The notes under the pieces were generated by a model, which saw only the letters and a list, made by a program, of their open reading frames with translations, was not told where the DNA came from and made no database searches. A stretch of DNA of 64,000 nucleotides from Ewingella allii (GTDB taxonomy: Bacteria; Pseudomonadota; Gammaproteobacteria; Enterobacterales; Enterobacteriaceae): contig NZ_JAWUDN010000004.1 in assembly GCF_044430645.1 (NCBI RefSeq), forward strand, positions 248,001 to 312,000, read 5' to 3'. The translations under genes were made by a program, and so were the position numbers. Below are positions 33,914 through 43,318 of this stretch, one piece after another; position 1 is the first letter of the stretch; the number at the start of each line of letters is the position of its first letter.

Positions 33914-34756
33914 ATGTCTGAAAATATTATGCCAAACCACGCCGTAAATCATTCTGCCGCGCAAACTGACTCTCATGCTAATGACAGTACGTTCAGCCTG
34001 AATGAGGTGAGTTTCACCGTGCCCGGACGCACGCTGCTTGCGCCGCTGTCGCTGACGTTCCCGAAGGGGAAAGTGTGCGGGTTAATTGGTCATAATGGCT
34101 CGGGTAAATCCACTTTGCTGAAAATGCTGGGGCGCCATCAGTCTGCCTCTGCCGGGCAAATTCAGTTGAATGAGACGCCGCTGGAGCAGTGGGATAGCAA
34201 AGCCTTTGCGCGTCAGGTCGCCTATTTACCGCAACAGCTGCCCGCAGCCGAAGGGATGACGGTGCAAGAGCTGGTGGCGATTGGTCGTTACCCGTGGCAC
34301 GGCGCGCTGGGGCGTTTCAAACATCAGGATCGTGAGAAAGTCGAAGAGGCGATTTCACTGGTTGGCCTGAAGCCTTTCGCCCATCGTTTGGTGGATAGCC
34401 TGTCCGGCGGTGAACGCCAGCGAGCATGGCTAGCCATGATGGTGGCGCAGGACAGCCGCTGCCTGCTGCTCGACGAACCTACCTCCGCGCTGGACATCGC
34501 TCATCAGGTTGACGTGCTGGCCCTGATTCATCGCCTCAGCCAAGAGAAAGGGCTGACCGTGATTGCCGTCTTGCATGATTTGAATATGGCAGCGCGCTAC
34601 TGCGATTATCTGATGGCGCTGCGCGGCGGCGAATTGATTGCCCAAGGCACGCCGGAAGAGATGATGCGCGGCGACGTGCTTGAGCAAGTTTACGGTATCC
34701 CGATGGGCATCCTCCCGCATCCAGCCGGTGGCGCACCGGTAAGCTTTGTCTATTGA
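33914..34756 (+). CDS. fhuC: Ferric hydroxamate ABC transporter ATPase FhuC
   Basis: This is the cytoplasmic ATPase of the ferrichrome importer, 280 residues. Walker A GHNGSGKST is near residues 58-66, the signature LSGGERQRAWLA near 160 and Walker B LLLDEPTSALD near 180. The first 25 residues (His/Asn/Ser-rich) are an extension typical of enterobacterial FhuC. fhuD begins immediately after the stop. It works with the FhuB permease and the FhuD binding protein. Confidence 0.96.
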   Translation: MSENIMPNHAVNHSAAQTDSHANDSTFSLNEVSFTVPGRTLLAPLSLTFPKGKVCGLIGHNGSGKSTLLKMLGRHQSASAGQIQLNETPLEQWDSKAFARQVAYLPQQLPAAEGMTVQELVAIGRYPWHGALGRFKHQDREKVEEAISLVGLKPFAHRLVDSLSGGERQRAWLAMMVAQDSRCLLLDEPTSALDIAHQVDVLALIHRLSQEKGLTVIAVLHDLNMAARYCDYLMALRGGELIAQGTPEEMMRGDVLEQVYGIPMGILPHPAGGAPVSFVY

Positions 34757-34757
34757 T

Positions 34758-35660
34758 ATGTCTACGATTTTCCCTACACCTGACCTAAGTCGCCGCCGTC
34801 TGCTACAGGCGCTAGCGCTCTCTCCGCTGTTGGCGGCCATTCCTTCTTTCGCCACCTCGCGCCCTGATCTAAGCAAGATCATTGCCCTTGAATGGCTACC
34901 GGCCGAGCTGCTGATTGCCCTCGGCGTGATGCCAATGGGCGTGGCGGATATCCGCAATTACAACCTGTGGGTGGATGAGCCAAAACTGCCCGCTCAGGTG
35001 ATTGATGTCGGCCAGCGAATGGAGCCGAATATGGAGCTGATGCAGCAGCTAAAACCCTCGCTGCTGCTGGTGTCTCAAGGCTATGGCCCGAATGCCAAAC
35101 AGCTGGCGCCGATTGCGCCCGTGCTGGGTTTAACGGCCAACGACGGCAGCCCGAATCCGCTCCAGCAGGCGATTCGCTCGCTCAACAAGCTGGCGAGTTA
35201 CCTCGACTTACAGGAGCGCGCCGCCCAGCACCTGAAGATTTACCATGACCTGCTGGACACTACCCGCACTCAGGTGCAGCCCTTCGCGCAAAAGCCTATT
35301 CTGCTGTTCTCCTTCCTCGACACGCGCCACGTTTTGGTTTTCGGCAAGGGCAGCCTGTTTCAGGAAATCATGCTCGATTTAGGTTTGACCAACGCATGGC
35401 AGGGTGAAAGCAGCTTCTGGGGCAGCGTGAGTGTTGGCATTGAGCGTTTGGCGGCGGTTAAAAACGCCCACGCCATCTGCTTCGGGCACGGCGACGCCGA
35501 TGTCTATGCGCAGGTTTCTCGCACACCGCTGTGGCAATCCATGCCCTTTGTGCGCGAAAAACAGCTGAGCATGGTGCCTGCTGTTTGGTTCTACGGCGCG
35601 ACCTTCAGCGCCATGCGTTTTTGCCGCATCCTGACGGCTACGCTGGGGAAAGCCTCATGA
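34758..35660 (+). CDS. fhuD: Periplasmic ferric hydroxamate-binding protein FhuD
   Basis: This is a class III substrate-binding protein of 300 residues that passes ferric hydroxamates from FhuA to FhuB. The N terminus carries a twin-arginine-type signal (SRRRLLQALALS) ending near PSFA. I chose ATG 34758, one base after the fhuC stop (TGATATG); a TTG 12 bases earlier is a less likely start. The fold is indicated by IALEWLPAELLIALGV and the conserved ALGV-MPMGVAD region. The stop overlaps the fhuB start as ATGA. Confidence 0.95.
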   Translation: MSTIFPTPDLSRRRLLQALALSPLLAAIPSFATSRPDLSKIIALEWLPAELLIALGVMPMGVADIRNYNLWVDEPKLPAQVIDVGQRMEPNMELMQQLKPSLLLVSQGYGPNAKQLAPIAPVLGLTANDGSPNPLQQAIRSLNKLASYLDLQERAAQHLKIYHDLLDTTRTQVQPFAQKPILLFSFLDTRHVLVFGKGSLFQEIMLDLGLTNAWQGESSFWGSVSVGIERLAAVKNAHAICFGHGDADVYAQVSRTPLWQSMPFVREKQLSMVPAVWFYGATFSAMRFCRILTATLGKAS

Positions 35661-37645
35661 ATCGTCGCTCTCTCAGCGTAACTCTAAGCTTACTTATCCT
35701 GCTGGCGCTGGTCAGTGCGGCCCTCAGCTTCTACAACCTGCGCCAGCAACTGCCGTTCGACCAGTGGAGTCAGGCGCTGTGGCAGCCGAGCATCGATAAC
35801 GTCAATCAGATGATGTTCCATTACAGCACGCTGCCGCGCGTGGCGGTGGCGCTGCTTGCCGGTGCGTCCTTGGGGCTGGTCGGGCTGTTATTCCAACAGG
35901 TACTGCGCAATCCGCTGGCAGAACCCGCCACCCTCGGCGTTTCGGCGGGGGCGCAGCTCGGCCTGACGGTATCCATTCTATGGGCACTGCCCGGCGGCGA
36001 GCTGACACAGCAATTTGCCGCAATGATTGGGGCGATAGTCATCGGGCTGCTGGTGTTTGGCATTGCGTGGGGCAAACGCATGTCGCCGGTGACGCTGATC
36101 CTTGCCGGATTGGTGCTCGGCCTGTACTGCGGCGCGATAAACGGCCTGTTCGGACTGTTCAATTACCAGCGGCTGCAAAGCTTATATATGTGGAATACCG
36201 GCTCGCTGAATCAGCAAGACTGGAGCGTGGCGAGTTTCCTGCTGCCCCGGCTGATTATCGTTTGGTTGCTGGCGTTTGTGTTGCAGCGCCCGATGACTCT
36301 GCTGGGTTTGGATGACGGCATTGCCAAGAATCTGGGGCTGGGGCTGAACGTTGCGCGCCTCAGCGTGCTGGCGCTGGCGATTCTGATGAGTGCGCAGATT
36401 GTTAACGCCGTGGGCATAGTTGGCTTTATCGGCCTGTTCGCGCCGCTATTAGCGAAGATGCTCGGGGCGCGCCGCCTGACGTCAAGGCTGATCCTCGCGC
36501 CGCTGATTGGTGCTCTGCTGCTGTGGCTGACCGACCAAATCATGCAATATCTGACACAGGTCTGGATGGAAATTCCCACCGGGGCGGCCACCGCGCTGGT
36601 CGGCGCGCCGCTGCTGCTATGGCTGCTGCCGCGTCTGCGCAACAGTATGTCGCCGCCGCCGATGGATCAGGGCGACCACGTTCCAGAAGAGCGCCACCAC
36701 TTGGTGCGCTGGGTCGGGCTGGCGCTATTACTGCTGGTAGTGGGCGTTGCCGTTGCGCTGATGGCCGGGCGCGATGCTAATAGTTGGAACTGGTCCACTG
36801 GCGCGCAGCTTGATGCGCTGCTGCCTTGGCGCACACCGCGCGTGGTGGCTGCACTGTCTGCCGGGCTGATGCTGGCATCGGCCGGTGTGCTGATTCAGAA
36901 GCTAACCGGCAATGCCATGGCGAGTCCTGAAGTGCTGGGGATAAGCTCCGGCGCGGCCTTCGGCGTGGTGCTAATGCTGTTCCTCGTCCCCGGCGACGCC
37001 TTTGTTTGGCTACTGCCAGCGGGAAGCGCGGGCGCGGCCATTACGCTGCTGGTGATTCTGGTTTCATCCGGGCTGAAAAGCTTCTCCGCCGAACGCATGC
37101 TGCTGACCGGTATTGCGCTCAGTACGGCCTTCAGCACGCTGATGGCGCTGCTGCTGGCCAGCGGCGATCCGCGCATGGGCGGCCTGCTGACGTGGATCTC
37201 CGGCTCGACTTACTCGGTGACCATGGCACAGGCGTGGCGCACGGCGGCCATTGCTGCTGTATTGCTGGTGTTGGTGCCTTTCTGTCGCCGCTGGGTGAGT
37301 ATCTTGCCGCTGGGCAGCGTGACGGCTAAATCGGTGGGCATGGCGCTGACGCCTTCTCGCTCGGCGATTTTGCTGCTGGCTGCGGTAATGACTGCGGCCG
37401 CGACGCTGACCGTCGGGCCACTGAGCTTTATCGGCCTGATGGCGCCGCATATGGCGCGGATGCTAGGCTTCCGCCGCGCTATTCCTCAGTGGATGGTCGC
37501 CAGTATTTTGGGGGGACTGCTGATGGTGTTTGCCGATTGGTGTGGGCGAATGATTATCTTCCCCGACCAAATTCCTGCCGGGCTATTGGCCACCTTTATC
37601 GGCGCGCCGTACTTTATCTATTTGCTGCGGAAGCAGGGAAGGTAG
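35657..37645 (+). CDS. fhuB: Ferric hydroxamate permease FhuB
   Basis: This is an inner-membrane permease of 662 residues built as two fused FecCD-type halves of about 330 residues each, as is usual for FhuB (660 in E. coli). Each half has the ATPase-contact motif: GFIGLFAPLLAKML in the first and SFIGLMAPHMARML in the second. There are about 20 hydrophobic segments. I chose ATG 35657 (MNRRSLSV) because it overlaps the fhuD stop by four bases; in-frame codons upstream lie inside fhuD. It is the last gene of the operon before a strong terminator. Confidence 0.96.
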   Translation: MNRRSLSVTLSLLILLALVSAALSFYNLRQQLPFDQWSQALWQPSIDNVNQMMFHYSTLPRVAVALLAGASLGLVGLLFQQVLRNPLAEPATLGVSAGAQLGLTVSILWALPGGELTQQFAAMIGAIVIGLLVFGIAWGKRMSPVTLILAGLVLGLYCGAINGLFGLFNYQRLQSLYMWNTGSLNQQDWSVASFLLPRLIIVWLLAFVLQRPMTLLGLDDGIAKNLGLGLNVARLSVLALAILMSAQIVNAVGIVGFIGLFAPLLAKMLGARRLTSRLILAPLIGALLLWLTDQIMQYLTQVWMEIPTGAATALVGAPLLLWLLPRLRNSMSPPPMDQGDHVPEERHHLVRWVGLALLLLVVGVAVALMAGRDANSWNWSTGAQLDALLPWRTPRVVAALSAGLMLASAGVLIQKLTGNAMASPEVLGISSGAAFGVVLMLFLVPGDAFVWLLPAGSAGAAITLLVILVSSGLKSFSAERMLLTGIALSTAFSTLMALLLASGDPRMGGLLTWISGSTYSVTMAQAWRTAAIAAVLLVLVPFCRRWVSILPLGSVTAKSVGMALTPSRSAILLLAAVMTAAATLTVGPLSFIGLMAPHMARMLGFRRAIPQWMVASILGGLLMVFADWCGRMIIFPDQIPAGLLATFIGAPYFIYLLRKQGR

Positions 37646-37663
37646 TACCCAATACAGAAATAC

Positions 37664-37691
37664 AAAAAGGGGCCAATTGGCCCCTTTTTTT
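37664..37691. terminator. Bidirectional terminator of fhuB and hemL
   Basis: AAAAAGGGGCC / GGCCCCTTTTT with a four-base AATT loop lies between the two convergent genes. A and T runs serve both strands. Confidence 0.92.
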
Positions 37692-37710
37692 TAATGCTGT
37701 TCTGCAACAA

Positions 37711-38991
37711 TCAAAGCTTAGCGAAGCAGCGGCGCGCCGCGTCGATGGTGCGCTGAATGTCTTCCTGAGTGTGAGCCAGAGACATAAAGCCTGCTTCGAA
37801 AGCAGAAGGAGCCAGATAAACGCCTTCTTCGAGCATAAGGTGGAAGAACTTCTTGAAGCGCTCGACGTTGCACTTCATCACGTCCTGATAGCTGGTGACG
37901 GTTTCTGATTCGGTGAAGAACAGGCCGAACATGCCGCCAACGTGGTTTACCACGAACGGAATGTTCTCTTTCTGCGCGGCATCCACCAGACCTTCTGCCA
38001 GACGGGTAGTCAGCTCGGTGAGGGTTTGATGCACGCCCGGCTGGGAAACCTGCGTCAGACAGGCGATGCCGGCGGCCATGGCAATCGGATTACCTGACAG
38101 CGTACCTGCCTGATAAACCGGGCCGGTTGGCGCCAGCGCGTCCATCACTTCACGGCGTCCGCCGAATGCGCCGACCGGCATACCGCCGCCGATGATTTTG
38201 CCCAAGCAGGTCAGGTCAGGCATCACGTTATAGTGCTCCTGAGCGCCACCCAGCGCGACGCGGAAACCGGTCATCACTTCATCGATAATCAACAGCGCGC
38301 CAAACTCGTCGCACAGCGCGCGCAGGCCCGGCAGGAATTCTGGCAGTGGCGGCACGCAGTTCATATTACCGGCCACTGGCTCAACGATGATACAGGCCAC
38401 GTCGTCAGGGTATTGCTCGAACACCGCGCGCACGGAGTCCAGATCGTTATAGGTACAGGTCAAAGTATGCTTAGCGAAATCAGCCGGTACGCCCGGCGAA
38501 TTTGGCTGACCCAGCGTCAGTGCGCCAGAACCGGCTTTGACCAGCAGGCAGTCGGCATGGCCGTGATAGCAGCCTTCGAATTTGATGATTTTGTCGCGAT
38601 GGGTGAAGCCACGGGCCAGACGAATGGCGCTCATGGTGGCTTCGGTACCGGAGTTCACCATGCGCACCATGTCCATGCTCGGCACCAAATCGGTGACCAG
38701 CTCGGCCATTTTGACTTCCATCTCGGTTGGCGCGCCGAAGCTTAAACCGCGCTGCGCCGCTTCGATCACGGCGTTGCGGATCTCGGCGTTGTTGTGGCCA
38801 AGCACCATTGGGCCCCATGAGCCGACATAGTCGATATACGCCTTGCCATCGGCATCAAACAGGAAAGCGCCATCAGCACGCTCAATGAATAAAGGGACGC
38901 CGCCCACGCCGGAGAACGCGCGAACCGGTGAGTTTACGCCACCTGGGATTAGCGCCTGCGCCTGCGAAAACAGGCTTTCTGACTTACTCAT
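37711..38991 (-). CDS. hemL: Glutamate-1-semialdehyde 2,1-aminomutase
   Basis: HemL converts glutamate 1-semialdehyde to 5-aminolevulinate in the C5 pathway to haem. The product is 426 residues, the E. coli length, with the PLP lysine Lys265 in GKIIGGGMPVGAFGG. The start SESLFSQAQALIPGGVNSPVRAF and the DEVMTGFRV segment are typical. It is convergent with fhuB and divergent from clcA, the arrangement of E. coli. Confidence 0.98.
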   Translation of the reverse strand: MSKSESLFSQAQALIPGGVNSPVRAFSGVGGVPLFIERADGAFLFDADGKAYIDYVGSWGPMVLGHNNAEIRNAVIEAAQRGLSFGAPTEMEVKMAELVTDLVPSMDMVRMVNSGTEATMSAIRLARGFTHRDKIIKFEGCYHGHADCLLVKAGSGALTLGQPNSPGVPADFAKHTLTCTYNDLDSVRAVFEQYPDDVACIIVEPVAGNMNCVPPLPEFLPGLRALCDEFGALLIIDEVMTGFRVALGGAQEHYNVMPDLTCLGKIIGGGMPVGAFGGRREVMDALAPTGPVYQAGTLSGNPIAMAAGIACLTQVSQPGVHQTLTELTTRLAEGLVDAAQKENIPFVVNHVGGMFGLFFTESETVTSYQDVMKCNVERFKKFFHLMLEEGVYLAPSAFEAGFMSLAHTQEDIQRTIDAARRCFAKL

Positions 38992-39164
38992 ATACGGCTC
39001 CTGGATTGTGCTGCTTTTGTAGAAAAGGGAAATAATGCGCCCATTCTAAAGAAGTGGGGCGCGTTATGAAATCGCTTCGCGCCGTTGGTCTGGTATTCCG
39101 TTTTCCGAAATTGGGCTTTATGTGGTTAAATCTGCCCATCTTATTAGCCTATTCCTGCAAACTC

Positions 39165-40631
39165 ATGACTGATACCTCGTCCCACGACTCTGCTAAAGAT
39201 GCTGCTCTGCGCGGGCCCCGCAAGCGCAGCGATGTTCTGCGCTATTTTCTGCGTCGAGATAAAACGCCCGTCGCGATTCTGGTGGTCGCGGCGATAGTCG
39301 GCACCGTCGCCGGGCTGCTTGGCGTGGCTTTCGAAAAGGCGGTGGATTGGGTGATCCACCTGCGCCAATCGGGTTTAGGCGTGTTTAGCGATCATTGGAT
39401 CTTGCTGCTGCCGGTAGCCTTTATCGCCTCGGCGTTACTGGCCATGCTGGGCTATTTTTTGGTCCACCGTTTTGCGCCGGAGGCCAGTGGTTCCGGCATC
39501 CCTGAAATAGAAGGCGCGCTGGAAGAGCTAAGACCGGTGCGCTGGTGGCGCGTGATCCCGGTGAAATTTATCGGCGGCATGGGCACGCTCGGCGCGGGGA
39601 TGGTGCTGGGGCGCGAAGGGCCGACGGTGCAGATGGGGGCCAATATCGGCAAGATGATGGTGGATATTTTCCGCCTGCGCAGTGCCGAAGCGCGCCACTC
39701 GCTGCTGGCAACCGGCGCGGCGGCGGGCCTTTCCGCTGCCTTCAATGCCCCTCTGGCGGGCATTCTGTTTATCATCGAAGAGATGCGTTTGCAGTTCCGC
39801 TACAGCCTGATTTCCATTAAAGCGGTGTTTATCGGCGTGATTATGTCGAGCATCGTGTTCCGCATTTTCAACGGCGAAGGCGCGGTGATTGAAGTCGGCA
39901 AGCTGGCCAATGCACCACTCAACACCCTGTGGCTCTATCTGGTGCTGGGCATGGTGTTTGGCATGGTCGGCGTGGCGTTCAATGCGTTGATTTTCCGCAC
40001 TCAGGATATGTTCGCCAGAATTCACGGCGGCAAGCTGCGCAAAGTGCTGATCATTGGCGGCCTGCTGGGCGGTTTCTGCGGAGTCTTGGGGCTGTTCCTG
40101 CCCGAAGCCGCCGGAGGCGGTTTTGCGCTGATCCCCCTCGCGGCGGCGGGGAAATACACGCTGGGAATGCTGCTGTTTATCTTTCTTATTCGAGTTGCCA
40201 CCACGCTGCTGTGCTTTGCCTCAGGCGCGCCCGGCGGGATTTTTGCCCCCATGCTGGCATTGGGAACCCTGCTCGGCACGGCCTTTGGTAGCGCCAGTCT
40301 GGCGATGTTCCCGCAGTACGGCATAGAGCCTGCCACCTTCGCGATTGCCGGCATGGGCGCGCTTTTTGCCGCCAGCGTCAGAGCGCCGCTGACCGGGATA
40401 GTCTTGGTGTTAGAAATGACGGATAATTATCAGTTGATTTTACCGATGATTATTACCTGTCTGGGTGCCACCCTTCTGGCACAGTTCCTTGGCGGTAAGC
40501 CCTTGTATTCCGCCATTCTTACCCGCACTTTACAGCGGCAGGAGCGGGAAAATGCTGCCAAGGCGGAGAGTAAAGAAGCTGACCAGAGCATAAATAGACA
40601 GGACGACGGCGCGAAAACCGCTCATACTTGA
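39165..40631 (+). CDS. clcA: H+/Cl- exchange transporter ClcA
   Basis: This is an inner-membrane CLC antiporter thought to help in extreme acid resistance. With ATG 39165 it has 488 residues (473 in E. coli). Conserved ion-path elements are GSGIPEIEGAL, the gating glutamate Glu151 in GREGPTVQMG (Glu148 in E. coli), the proton glutamate in FIIEEMR and GAPGGIFAPMLALG. The C-terminal tail is polar and about 25 residues long. In-frame ATG codons lie up to 100 bases upstream (39066), but they would add about 33 residues unlike the family. Neither start has a strong ribosome site, so the start is uncertain. Confidence 0.94.
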   Translation: MTDTSSHDSAKDAALRGPRKRSDVLRYFLRRDKTPVAILVVAAIVGTVAGLLGVAFEKAVDWVIHLRQSGLGVFSDHWILLLPVAFIASALLAMLGYFLVHRFAPEASGSGIPEIEGALEELRPVRWWRVIPVKFIGGMGTLGAGMVLGREGPTVQMGANIGKMMVDIFRLRSAEARHSLLATGAAAGLSAAFNAPLAGILFIIEEMRLQFRYSLISIKAVFIGVIMSSIVFRIFNGEGAVIEVGKLANAPLNTLWLYLVLGMVFGMVGVAFNALIFRTQDMFARIHGGKLRKVLIIGGLLGGFCGVLGLFLPEAAGGGFALIPLAAAGKYTLGMLLFIFLIRVATTLLCFASGAPGGIFAPMLALGTLLGTAFGSASLAMFPQYGIEPATFAIAGMGALFAASVRAPLTGIVLVLEMTDNYQLILPMIITCLGATLLAQFLGGKPLYSAILTRTLQRQERENAAKAESKEADQSINRQDDGAKTAHT

Positions 40632-40719
40632 ACCATAACGCTACCTATTAGATAATTAGGTCATTATTCAGACAGTCAATCCGGCGGCCTGAACAGAATA
40701 CGGATTGGGAGTAAAAAAG

Positions 40720-41094
40720 ATGAGTGAAGCAACAATGAGTGATCCAACCGAAGTGGAAACCAGTGCCTTGCCTCTGCAATTCACCGAAGCGGCTGCCCAC
40801 AAGGTTAAAAACCTGATCTCTGATGAAGAGAATCCGGATCTGAAACTGCGTGTTTATATCACTGGCGGCGGCTGTAGCGGCTTCCAATACGGTTTCACTT
40901 TCGATGACAAAATCAACGATGGCGACATGACGATTGAAAAATCTGGCGTGGCGCTGGTGGTTGACCCGATGAGCCTGCAATATCTGGTGGGTGGCTCGGT
41001 TGATTACACCGAAGGTTTGGAAGGTTCACGTTTTATCGTGACTAACCCGAACGCCAAAACCACCTGTGGTTGTGGTTCATCATTCAGTATCTAA
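40720..41094 (+). CDS. erpA: Iron-sulfur cluster insertion protein ErpA
   Basis: This A-type Fe-S carrier delivers clusters to essential enzymes such as IspG. The product has 124 residues with cluster cysteines Cys52 (GGGCSGF), Cys116 and Cys118 (CGCGSSFSI). It is ten residues longer than E. coli ErpA at the N terminus. I chose ATG 40720 because GGGAG lies eight bases upstream; ATG 40735 would give a protein closer to E. coli length. It follows clcA by 88 bases and has its own terminator. Confidence 0.96.
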   Translation: MSEATMSDPTEVETSALPLQFTEAAAHKVKNLISDEENPDLKLRVYITGGGCSGFQYGFTFDDKINDGDMTIEKSGVALVVDPMSLQYLVGGSVDYTEGLEGSRFIVTNPNAKTTCGCGSSFSI

Positions 41095-41159
41095 TGATTT
41101 GCTCATTTCTGAATGTGATTCGGAAAGAATTGAGAAGCATTAAGAAGAATTAAAAGTTT

Positions 41160-41199
41160 AAAAAGCCCGTTTGCCTTATAGGTCAAACGGGCTTTTTTT
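41160..41199. terminator. Bidirectional terminator after erpA
   Basis: AAAAGCCCGTTTG (41161-41173) pairs with CAAACGGGCTTTT (41184-41196) across a ten-base loop, then further T. It serves erpA and the convergent small secreted-protein gene. Confidence 0.92.
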
Positions 41200-41203
41200 G
41201 GCT

Positions 41204-41452
41204 TTACCATTCTATGGTCACTAACTTCGTGCCTACCGAAATCCCCGGAATAGCCTCTAATTGACTCTCACTGATGCGCGGCTGACCAAAACTCTGCTGC
41301 GCGCAGCTTACCGAAGGTTGTGCATTTGCCACGCTGACTTCACAGGTTGGCAGGATGGTTAAACTGACTTGAATCTCTCCACTGGTCATGCCCGCCATCG
41401 CCGCGATAGGGCTCAGTATAATCAGCGTACTCAGCAATATTTTTTTTATCAT
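41204..41452 (-). CDS. Small secreted protein of unknown function
   Basis: The product is an 82-residue exported protein. A clear signal peptide (MIKKILLSTLIILSPIAAMA) leaves a mature part of about 62 residues with two cysteines (37 and 50) that could form a disulfide. The segment GEIQVSLTILPTCEVSVAN resembles the first strand and Cys of spore-coat-U/CsuA-type pilin domains, and QSFGQPRI followed by the final VTIEW would suit a mini-domain of that kind. This resemblance is by eye only. The start has a weak GGAAT ribosome site. In E. coli this slot between erpA and btuF holds yadS, which is absent here. It could be an orphan adhesin fragment or a periplasmic factor. Confidence 0.7.
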   Translation of the reverse strand: MIKKILLSTLIILSPIAAMAGMTSGEIQVSLTILPTCEVSVANAQPSVSCAQQSFGQPRISESQLEAIPGISVGTKLVTIEW

Positions 41453-41801
41453 GGTTCATTCCAGGTGTGTGTCGTCATCAAAATCTAAAAAAAACATCCA
41501 AACGCTGAAAACAGTTATCGGCCACTTACCCCGTCATCTTTAAATTTATTAAAGAAATACAAGGTTTTGGCATCAAGTTATAATGAGTTCTTGTGATGCG
41601 TATAATTAGGTGTTTTTAAAGTTATACTTTTGAAATTTATGAATATTTGAAAAACATTTATTGCTATTTCTGGCAATTAATTTCAGGGCGACATCATACC
41701 AAATATAGCGAATGATAATATTGATTTTGTGCAACAAATAATCAATTCAGAAAGGGACTACAGAAGGCGAGGAAGGGGACTACAAGTGAGTGAGCGGACA
41801 C
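41453..41801. other. AT-rich gene-free stretch between the small secreted-protein gene and btuF
   Basis: No gene is seen. The sequence is markedly AT-rich compared with its surroundings, suggesting H-NS-type binding or acquired DNA. TATAAT hexamers occur at about 41580 and 41601 on the plus strand without good -35 partners. A GAATGATAATATTGATT stretch near 41709-41725 loosely resembles a Fur site. GGGACTACA is repeated 22 bp apart (41754 and 41776). Confidence 0.5.
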
Positions 41802-42614
41802 TCACTCTGAATCGATGGGCTGTAGCGTGCTACAAAGTTGTTGCGCTGCCAGGATGATGCGCGGGGCTGCGCGGCTAAACCAGTCGGCATTGAGGTTTAC
41901 CACCGGGACATTCAGCGCGGGCTGCCAAAATTCGCTAATAGTTTGTTTTTGCTGTTTATCGCCGGTTATCACGATTGCGTGAGGCTGACGCGCTAAAACC
42001 TGCTCTCTGCTCACTTGCGGCCAAGGCGCACGGCTATCTTCAAAAATATTTTTCCCACCACATAGCGAAACCACTTCACTTTGCAGCGTAGCTTTTGAAA
42101 CGCTAAACAGCGGCTGGGTGCCAAACTGAATAAATACCGGCAGGGGCTTGGTTCGCGCATATTGCTGCTTTAACCGATCGCGCTGTTGGCGAAGCTGAGT
42201 CGCGGCGTTCTGCGCCAGAGTGGGATTTTCGCTGTAAGCGGATAACTGTTCGAGAGTTTGCGCTATCTGTTCGATGCTTTCTGGGTCGAGATACAGTACG
42301 CGAATCCCCAATGAGGAGAGCTGATCGAGAGGGCGCTGCGGATTGCCGCCTCGCCAGGCTAAAACCAAGTCCGGCTTGAGGGCTAAAATTCGTTCGACAT
42401 TGACACCTTGCCAGCTGGCGACCTGCTCAATGCTTTTGGCCTGCGGCGGGAAGTCGGAGTAAGCACTCACGCCGACCAGCTTGTTACCCAGACCTGCGGC
42501 GTAAGCCAGTTCACTCAGGTTAGGTGCCAGGCTGATGACGCGCTGGGCAGGCTGTGCAATGGCCGCCGTCGGCAGCCATAAGCACAAGATTATGCACAGA
42601 AACCTTGGGATCAC
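41802..42614 (-). CDS. btuF: Periplasmic vitamin B12-binding protein BtuF
   Basis: BtuF captures cobalamin delivered by BtuB and hands it to BtuCD. The 270-residue protein has a signal peptide ending in TAAIA near residue 20 and the class III binding-protein start RVISLAPNLSELAYAAG. A long helix linking the two lobes and WRGGNPQRPLDQL typical of BtuF follow. Its start overlaps the mtn stop by four bases, so mtn-btuF are coupled as in E. coli. BtuCD are not in the window. Confidence 0.95.
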   Translation of the reverse strand: MIPRFLCIILCLWLPTAAIAQPAQRVISLAPNLSELAYAAGLGNKLVGVSAYSDFPPQAKSIEQVASWQGVNVERILALKPDLVLAWRGGNPQRPLDQLSSLGIRVLYLDPESIEQIAQTLEQLSAYSENPTLAQNAATQLRQQRDRLKQQYARTKPLPVFIQFGTQPLFSVSKATLQSEVVSLCGGKNIFEDSRAPWPQVSREQVLARQPHAIVITGDKQQKQTISEFWQPALNVPVVNLNADWFSRAAPRIILAAQQLCSTLQPIDSE

Positions 42615-43318
42615 GCGCGGTCGCTGTTGGCCAGAGAGGTCAGCATCGCGTCGATCATCAGACTTGATTGCTCAGCCGCAACAACTAAGAACTCTTCGAA
42701 GCTTAGGTGTGATTCAGCATCCGCCACGTCGGAGATCGCGCGAACCACCACGAACGGCGTACCGAACATATGGCAGACGTGGCCGATAGCGGCGGCTTCC
42801 ATTTCGACCGCGGCAACGGACGGGAAGGTTTCACGAATACGAGCCAGTGGCGCTGCACCGTTAATAAAGGCGTCGCCGCTGCACACTAAGCCGCGCACTG
42901 CGTTGAGGTCTAACTGGCGAATGCAGGTTTCAGCCAGTTCAATCAGCTCTGGGTCCGCGACGAAAGCCGCCGGGCAGCCCGCCATCTGGCCTGGCTCATA
43001 GCCAAAAGCCGTCACGTCAGCATCGTGATAACGCACTTCTTCGGAAACCACGATATCGCCCACTTTCAGCGTTTTCGCCAACCCGCCCGCAGAACCGGTG
43101 TTGATCACCACGTCCGGCTTGCAGTGTTCCAGCAGCAGCGTGGTGCCCATGGCGGCGGCAACTTTACCAATTCCTGATTTCAACAATGCCACTTCGACGC
43201 CATTTAGCTGGCCAGTGTAGATTTCACAACCCGCGCGCTCGATGGTTTTACGATTAGTGATTTTGTCGCGCAGCAGGGTGACTTCTTGTTCCATTGCGCC
43301 AATGATGCCAACTTTCAT
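42611..43318 (-). CDS. mtn: 5'-methylthioadenosine/S-adenosylhomocysteine nucleosidase
   Basis: Mtn hydrolyses methylthioadenosine (by-product of SpeE) and S-adenosylhomocysteine, and supplies the autoinducer-2 precursor. The 235-residue enzyme starts MKVGIIGAMEQEV with the catalytic Glu12 and keeps the substrate-binding VEMEAAAIGHVC and the RAISDVAD segment with the catalytic Asp near 197. It is the first gene of the mtn-btuF pair and is divergent from dgt. Confidence 0.97.
   Translation of the reverse strand: MKVGIIGAMEQEVTLLRDKITNRKTIERAGCEIYTGQLNGVEVALLKSGIGKVAAAMGTTLLLEHCKPDVVINTGSAGGLAKTLKVGDIVVSEEVRYHDADVTAFGYEPGQMAGCPAAFVADPELIELAETCIRQLDLNAVRGLVCSGDAFINGAAPLARIRETFPSVAAVEMEAAAIGHVCHMFGTPFVVVRAISDVADAESHLSFEEFLVVAAEQSSLMIDAMLTSLANSDRA

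Noticed and set aside
40636..40670. Imperfect palindrome ACCTATTA-GAT-AATTAGGT upstream of erpA as an IscR site
   Set aside because: It does not match either type of IscR consensus well enough, and two of eight arm positions do not pair.
41785..41806. Hairpin AGTGAGTG / CACTCACT at the end of btuF
   Set aside because: It overlaps the stop codon and has no T run, so it is not called as a terminator.
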